From assembly GCA_025056515.1 (NCBI GenBank), contig JANWWB010000216.1, forward strand, positions 1-8,144: a stretch of DNA of 8,144 nt. Reading direction: 5' to 3'. Shown here in pieces: positions 5,691-8,144 of the stretch. Source of the DNA: Anaerolineales bacterium. Its GTDB lineage: Bacteria > Chloroflexota > Anaerolineae > Anaerolineales > Villigracilaceae. A program made the position numbers and the translations under genes. Under the pieces are notes generated by a model. The model was not told the DNA's origin, did no database searches, and was given only the letters and a program-made list of their open reading frames with translations. Position 1 is the first letter of the stretch. Each line of letters starts with the position of its first letter.

Positions 5691-7691
5691 TTAGGGGAGA
5701 GTGGAGTGCTCAAATTCTGGGCGATAGATTCGGGCCCCGGGCGCTTCACATTCTGCCAGTTGAAAAGCTGAGGGGACGGTTTCGGGCAAAGAGCAAGCTG
5801 GCAGCGGGGAACTGAAAGGAGGATGCCTCTCGAGGCGCGCATTTGGTCGGCCAGGGGTTGGGCGGCATTCAAAGCCCCAACCTCCCTCACCGTTCGGCAA
5901 GCGACACCAGGTTTGGTCAGTGGCAGTGACAACCGGGTAGCTGAACGAATCGGCAAGGTGACCATCCGGCTTGATCAAGCGCACGGTGTCACCACCATCG
6001 CTGAGGGAAATTCCGGTTTCTTGCGCCGAGAATTGCACGATCTGATAGGGCTGAAGCACCAAGTCGGGCAAGACGTACACCGTCCCTGCAGGACCGTCGT
6101 CGAGTTTCCACTTTCTCAAGTTAATAGGCTTGTTATCGAGATTGATGAGTTCGATGAATTCATCGCGGCTGTTGATTTTGCCGTCTTGGTTCCAATCCTT
6201 GAACGGGCGAGGCAGGATCTCGTTAATGACCACCCGGCCCGGATATTCGGTCGGCATGGGCGTCCTGGTGCGGGTAGACGATGGGGTGCGGGTGAAGGTG
6301 CGAGTCGGTGTAGATGTGGCGGTCGGTGTTGCCGAGGGGGTCGGTGTAACGGCATTGGGACAAACGGCTGCTGGACTGTTGCTGTTCTGCGGCTGAGCGG
6401 GTGAGATCAACCGAAAGTCTTCGGCGTTGCGGTTGGTATCTTGGCAGGCGAAGAAACCGCCTGGTAAGCGTTCATAACTCTGGTTGGCCGAGCCACTCAA
6501 CGGAGTCAGTGGAGGATTTTCGACAAACGTGGTGTCTTCGCACATTCCCACTTGGTCTACCGGTTGGGTGCTGCTAGCAGAGGTGAAAAGAGCTAGGCCG
6601 CCGCTGTCAACCAGGCCTGGGTTAAAAGTCTGATCGGCGCCGGTAACGGTTGCGTTGCTGTTGGAGACCAGTAGGTAGTAGCCGCCGGGTGGGAGGACAA
6701 TGCCCGTTGGGATGGTTGCTAGTGTGTTGAGGGTTGCACCGCAGCTGCTTGACCGTTTGAGCACCCAACCGCCGATGCTGACCGCTGCACCGGTAGGGTT
6801 GTAAAGCTCCACAAATTCATCGCCAGCTCCGCCTGGACCGCGGGAGCGGAATTCACTGATGACAACATAGGCTGGAGGAACCAGCGTTACCGAGGCGGTG
6901 GAAGTAGGAGTCAATGTTCCTGTTGGGGTCGGCGTGCTACTGGGAGTAGGGGTTTGGCTAGGGCTAGAGGTAAGGCTGGGGGTAGAAGTAAGACTAGGAG
7001 TAGGAGTAAAGCTGGGCGTGGAAGAATGGACCGGAGTTTCAGTCAGGGTGTGAGTATTGGTGTAAGTGGGGGTGGGAAGAAGACAAGTGGTCGTGAAGGG
7101 GCTGGTCATTGTTTGCGGCAGTGCCGGAGTGCGTAGGACAAAATCCGCCAGATTGTTGTCGGTATCCTGACAATTCCCGTTCCAGTCTCCTGGTAGACGT
7201 TCATAGCTTTGATTCAACGTCCCTGTTAGAGGCGCAAGTGGAGTTCCCTCCGCAGCAGCCGGGCTTGTTCCTGCTTTGTCAATGATCGTAATATTGTCGG
7301 AAGCTATGAGCGCCACGCCGCCATCATCAGCAATCCCTGCTGACATGATGCCGTCGTTGGGCGTTATCCCGCTAGCGCTGGTTACAACCAAAAAGTGTTG
7401 GCCAGGTTGTAAAACCGTTCCGCTTGGAATGGTAAAGCGGGTGGTCATGCTCCCGCTGCTGCTGACTGACTTGATATACCAACCTCCAATCGAAATCGGG
7501 AGATTGGTTGGATTGAAAAGTTCTACAAATTCATCCGAGGCCCCAGCTGGGCCGCGCGAACGAAATTCACTGATAACAATGTTGTCTTGAAGGGGGGTTA
7601 GGGGAGGGGCGGTGTTAGACACGTTGAAACCCGCCCCTGTGCTGGCGATGAGCGTCAGAAGAAGAAGCAAAGCAGCGGGGGACCTATGCAT
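5691..7691 (-). CDS. Secreted protein with three lamin-tail domains and Thr/Pro/Ser linkers
   Basis: The 666-residue protein begins with a signal peptide (residues 1-21, no lipobox), so it should be exported. Three lamin-tail-domain-like units follow: about 36-199, 276-444 and 485-615. Units 1 and 2 are clear duplicates: both start with VISEFRSRGP and a DEFVEL core, reach SIGGW, and end with NQSYERLPG and a CQDT segment. Unit 3 is more diverged (VVINEILPRP at its start). Linkers at 204-272 and 447-482 are nearly pure Thr/Pro/Ser with a 6-residue PSLTST-like period in part. At the start of unit 3, D499, N501, D503, G504 and D510 make a DxNxDGxxxxxD loop like that of dockerins and EF-hands, a likely calcium site. 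Lamin-tail domains are immunoglobulin-like folds found in bacterial surface and secreted proteins, often beside nucleases or hydrolases, and thought to mediate adhesion. No enzyme domain, sortase motif or membrane anchor is seen; C-terminal residues 616-666 are unassigned. The start ATG has only a weak ribosome binding site. Confidence 0.9.
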   Translation of the reverse strand: MHRSPAALLLLLTLIASTGAGFNVSNTAPPLTPLQDNIVISEFRSRGPAGASDEFVELFNPTNLPISIGGWYIKSVSSSGSMTTRFTIPSGTVLQPGQHFLVVTSASGITPNDGIMSAGIADDGGVALIASDNITIIDKAGTSPAAAEGTPLAPLTGTLNQSYERLPGDWNGNCQDTDNNLADFVLRTPALPQTMTSPFTTTCLLPTPTYTNTHTLTETPVHSSTPSFTPTPSLTSTPSLTSSPSQTPTPSSTPTPTGTLTPTSTASVTLVPPAYVVISEFRSRGPGGAGDEFVELYNPTGAAVSIGGWVLKRSSSCGATLNTLATIPTGIVLPPGGYYLLVSNSNATVTGADQTFNPGLVDSGGLALFTSASSTQPVDQVGMCEDTTFVENPPLTPLSGSANQSYERLPGGFFACQDTNRNAEDFRLISPAQPQNSNSPAAVCPNAVTPTPSATPTATSTPTRTFTRTPSSTRTRTPMPTEYPGRVVINEILPRPFKDWNQDGKINSRDEFIELINLDNKPINLRKWKLDDGPAGTVYVLPDLVLQPYQIVQFSAQETGISLSDGGDTVRLIKPDGHLADSFSYPVVTATDQTWCRLPNGEGGWGFECRPTPGRPNARLERHPPFSSPLPACSLPETVPSAFQLAECEAPGARIYRPEFEHSTLP
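6246..6353 (-). repeat. Second Thr/Pro-rich linker of the lamin-tail protein
   Basis: This tract encodes residues 447-482, alternating TPT, TPS and TRT units, between lamin-tail domains 2 and 3. The repetitive codons give strong strand asymmetry (G-rich plus strand) and open long spurious frames on both strands. Confidence 0.65.
6795..6863 (-). repeat. Internal repeat copy B (lamin-tail domain 2, N-terminal motif)
   Basis: Encodes residues 277-299, the VISEFRSRGP...DEFVEL...NPT motif. It corresponds to copy A at 7509-7577. The protein matches are nearly identical while many third bases differ, so this is an old duplication held by selection on the protein. Confidence 0.7.
6876..7082 (-). repeat. 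First Thr/Pro/Ser linker of the lamin-tail protein, imperfect 18-base period
   Basis: Encodes residues 204-272. In its centre the protein repeats PSLTST/PSLTSS in a six-residue (18-base) period, with TPTP stretches around it. Such tracts change length easily by slippage, so copy number may vary between strains. Confidence 0.65.
7509..7577 (-). repeat. Internal repeat copy A (lamin-tail domain 1, N-terminal motif)
   Basis: Encodes residues 39-61 of the lamin-tail protein and matches copy B at 6795-6863 almost residue for residue, supporting a tandem duplication of the whole domain. Confidence 0.7.
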
Positions 7692-7762
7692 TCACTCAAG
7701 GTAACTTCAGCGCCTGCCGAGACTGTTTCGCACGGCAATGAAGGGCCAGAGCTGTAGGCAGT

Positions 7763-8023
7763 CTAGCGCGGTTCAATCACTAGTTTAATTGCCGTTCGCA
7801 CCTTACCGTCGATTTCGACATCTACAAATTCTGGGACAGCCACAATATGAATCCCATCACCTTTGAGGTAACCGGTTGCCAGGACGAGGGCCTTAATCGC
7901 TTGATTGACCGCGCCTGCGCCAATGGCTTGCACTTCGGCGCGTTTATGTTCACGCACAACCCCTGCAATTGCCCCGGCTACAGCGGATGTACGGGAGTTT
8001 GCCGACACTTTAATTGTTTCCAT
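7763..8023 (-). CDS. spoVS: SpoVS-family protein (stage V sporulation protein S, Alba-like fold)
   Basis: The 86-residue protein matches the usual SpoVS length and pattern from end to end: M-E-T-I-K-V-S-A at the start, S-V/A-V-A-G-A-I-A-G-V near residue 15, E-V-Q-A-I-G-A-G-A-V-N-Q-A-I-K-A in the middle (30-45), and D-G-K-V-R-T-A-I-K-L-V-I-E-P-R at the C-terminus. SpoVS is a small Alba-superfamily protein, possibly nucleic-acid binding. In Bacillus subtilis it affects sporulation, but homologues are widespread in non-sporulating phyla including Chloroflexota, where the role is unknown and probably regulatory. The ATG at 8023 has a strong GGGAGG ribosome binding site (8035-8030) 6 bases upstream, and a good promoter lies about 55 bases further up. 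The lamin-tail gene starts 71 bases after the stop on the same strand with no clear terminator between, so read-through is likely. No other sporulation gene is in the window. Confidence 0.95.
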   Translation of the reverse strand: METIKVSANSRTSAVAGAIAGVVREHKRAEVQAIGAGAVNQAIKALVLATGYLKGDGIHIVAVPEFVDVEIDGKVRTAIKLVIEPR

Positions 8024-8029
8024 AATGAG

Positions 8030-8035
8030 CCTCCC
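8030..8035 (-). promoter_or_regulatory. Strong ribosome binding site of spoVS
   Basis: GGGAGG on the minus strand, 6 bases before the ATG at 8023. It is the best Shine-Dalgarno match in the window, suggesting high translation of this small protein compared with its neighbours. Confidence 0.8.
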
Positions 8036-8076
8036 TTGACCAAAGAATAAAGGATAAGGGGCAAATTTCTGACAAG

Positions 8077-8105
8077 ATTGTACAGTATTTTCCTAGGGAA
8101 TTCAA
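8077..8105 (-). promoter_or_regulatory. Sigma-A-type promoter of spoVS
   Basis: On the minus strand, TTGAAT (8105-8100) and TACAAT (8082-8077) are separated by exactly 17 bases. Transcription would start near 8070, giving a leader of about 47 bases that includes the strong ribosome binding site. A GGGAATT/AATTCCC inverted repeat (8096-8102 and 8132-8138) overlaps the -35 element and could be an operator, though this is weak. Confidence 0.6.
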
Positions 8106-8144
8106 GTAGACGAGATGGAATGTTCAGACAAAATTCCCCTGGCG

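Noticed and set aside
5823..6404. A 193-residue open frame on the plus strand
   Set aside because: It is antisense to lamin-tail domain 3 and its linker. The Gly/Arg/Cys-rich end is the shadow of Thr/Pro codons.
6945..7080. G-rich plus-strand tract as a possible G-quadruplex
   Set aside because: The G runs are mostly doublets with uneven spacing, and the bias is fully explained by the Thr/Pro/Ser codons on the other strand.
7720..7764. AGACTG/CAGTCT inverted repeat between spoVS and the lamin-tail gene
   Set aside because: The 6-base arms are 33 bases apart and no T run follows on the minus strand, so it does not qualify as a terminator.
7847..8050. A 67-residue plus-strand frame opposite spoVS
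   Set aside because: It is fully antisense to a canonical SpoVS gene that has a strong ribosome binding site.

Overview
The window is about 8.1 kb of bacterial DNA of moderate GC content. It carries seven well-supported protein genes, one gene cut off at the left edge, and one short gene that looks broken. The style points to the Chloroflexota, probably an Anaerolineae-like member. The grounds are exported proteins with long Thr/Pro/Ser linkers, a multi-lamin-tail-domain secreted protein, an NlpC/P60 lipoprotein with SH3-like repeats, and a SpoVS homologue outside any sporulation context. This assignment is an inference from protein style; no rRNA or other marker gene is present.

Left region (1-2500). 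A NUDIX hydrolase on the minus strand runs off the left edge. Its start region has a consensus -10 box only 7 bases before the ATG, so its mRNA may be leaderless. Divergent to it is a lipoprotein with a Pro/Thr stalk and an SGNH-hydrolase-like domain whose nucleophile position is Cys instead of Ser. That gene converges, with an 8-base gap, on a minus-strand NlpC/P60 lipoprotein predicted to cleave peptidoglycan stem peptides.

Middle region (2501-5570). After a 263-base divergent intergenic region comes a plus-strand cluster: a short ORF interrupted by an in-frame TAG, a beta-propeller-like protein with an Asp-box (BNR) motif, an alpha-helical protein I do not recognise, and a formyltransferase of the 10-formyl-THF-dependent fold. 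The last three are packed with a 9-base gap and an 8-base overlap, so they are almost certainly one transcript. The best guess for the cluster is modification, by N-formylation of an amino sugar, of a surface glycan. The substrate cannot be read from the sequence.

Right region (5571-8144). A 120-base convergent gap leads to a minus-strand 666-residue secreted protein. It has three lamin-tail domains joined by Thr/Pro/Ser linkers, with a dockerin/EF-hand-like calcium loop inside the third domain. Upstream of it on the same strand is a full-length SpoVS-family protein with a strong ribosome binding site and a good sigma-A-type promoter at the right edge of the window; the two may share a transcript.

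No tRNA, rRNA, CRISPR array, insertion sequence or phage gene was seen.
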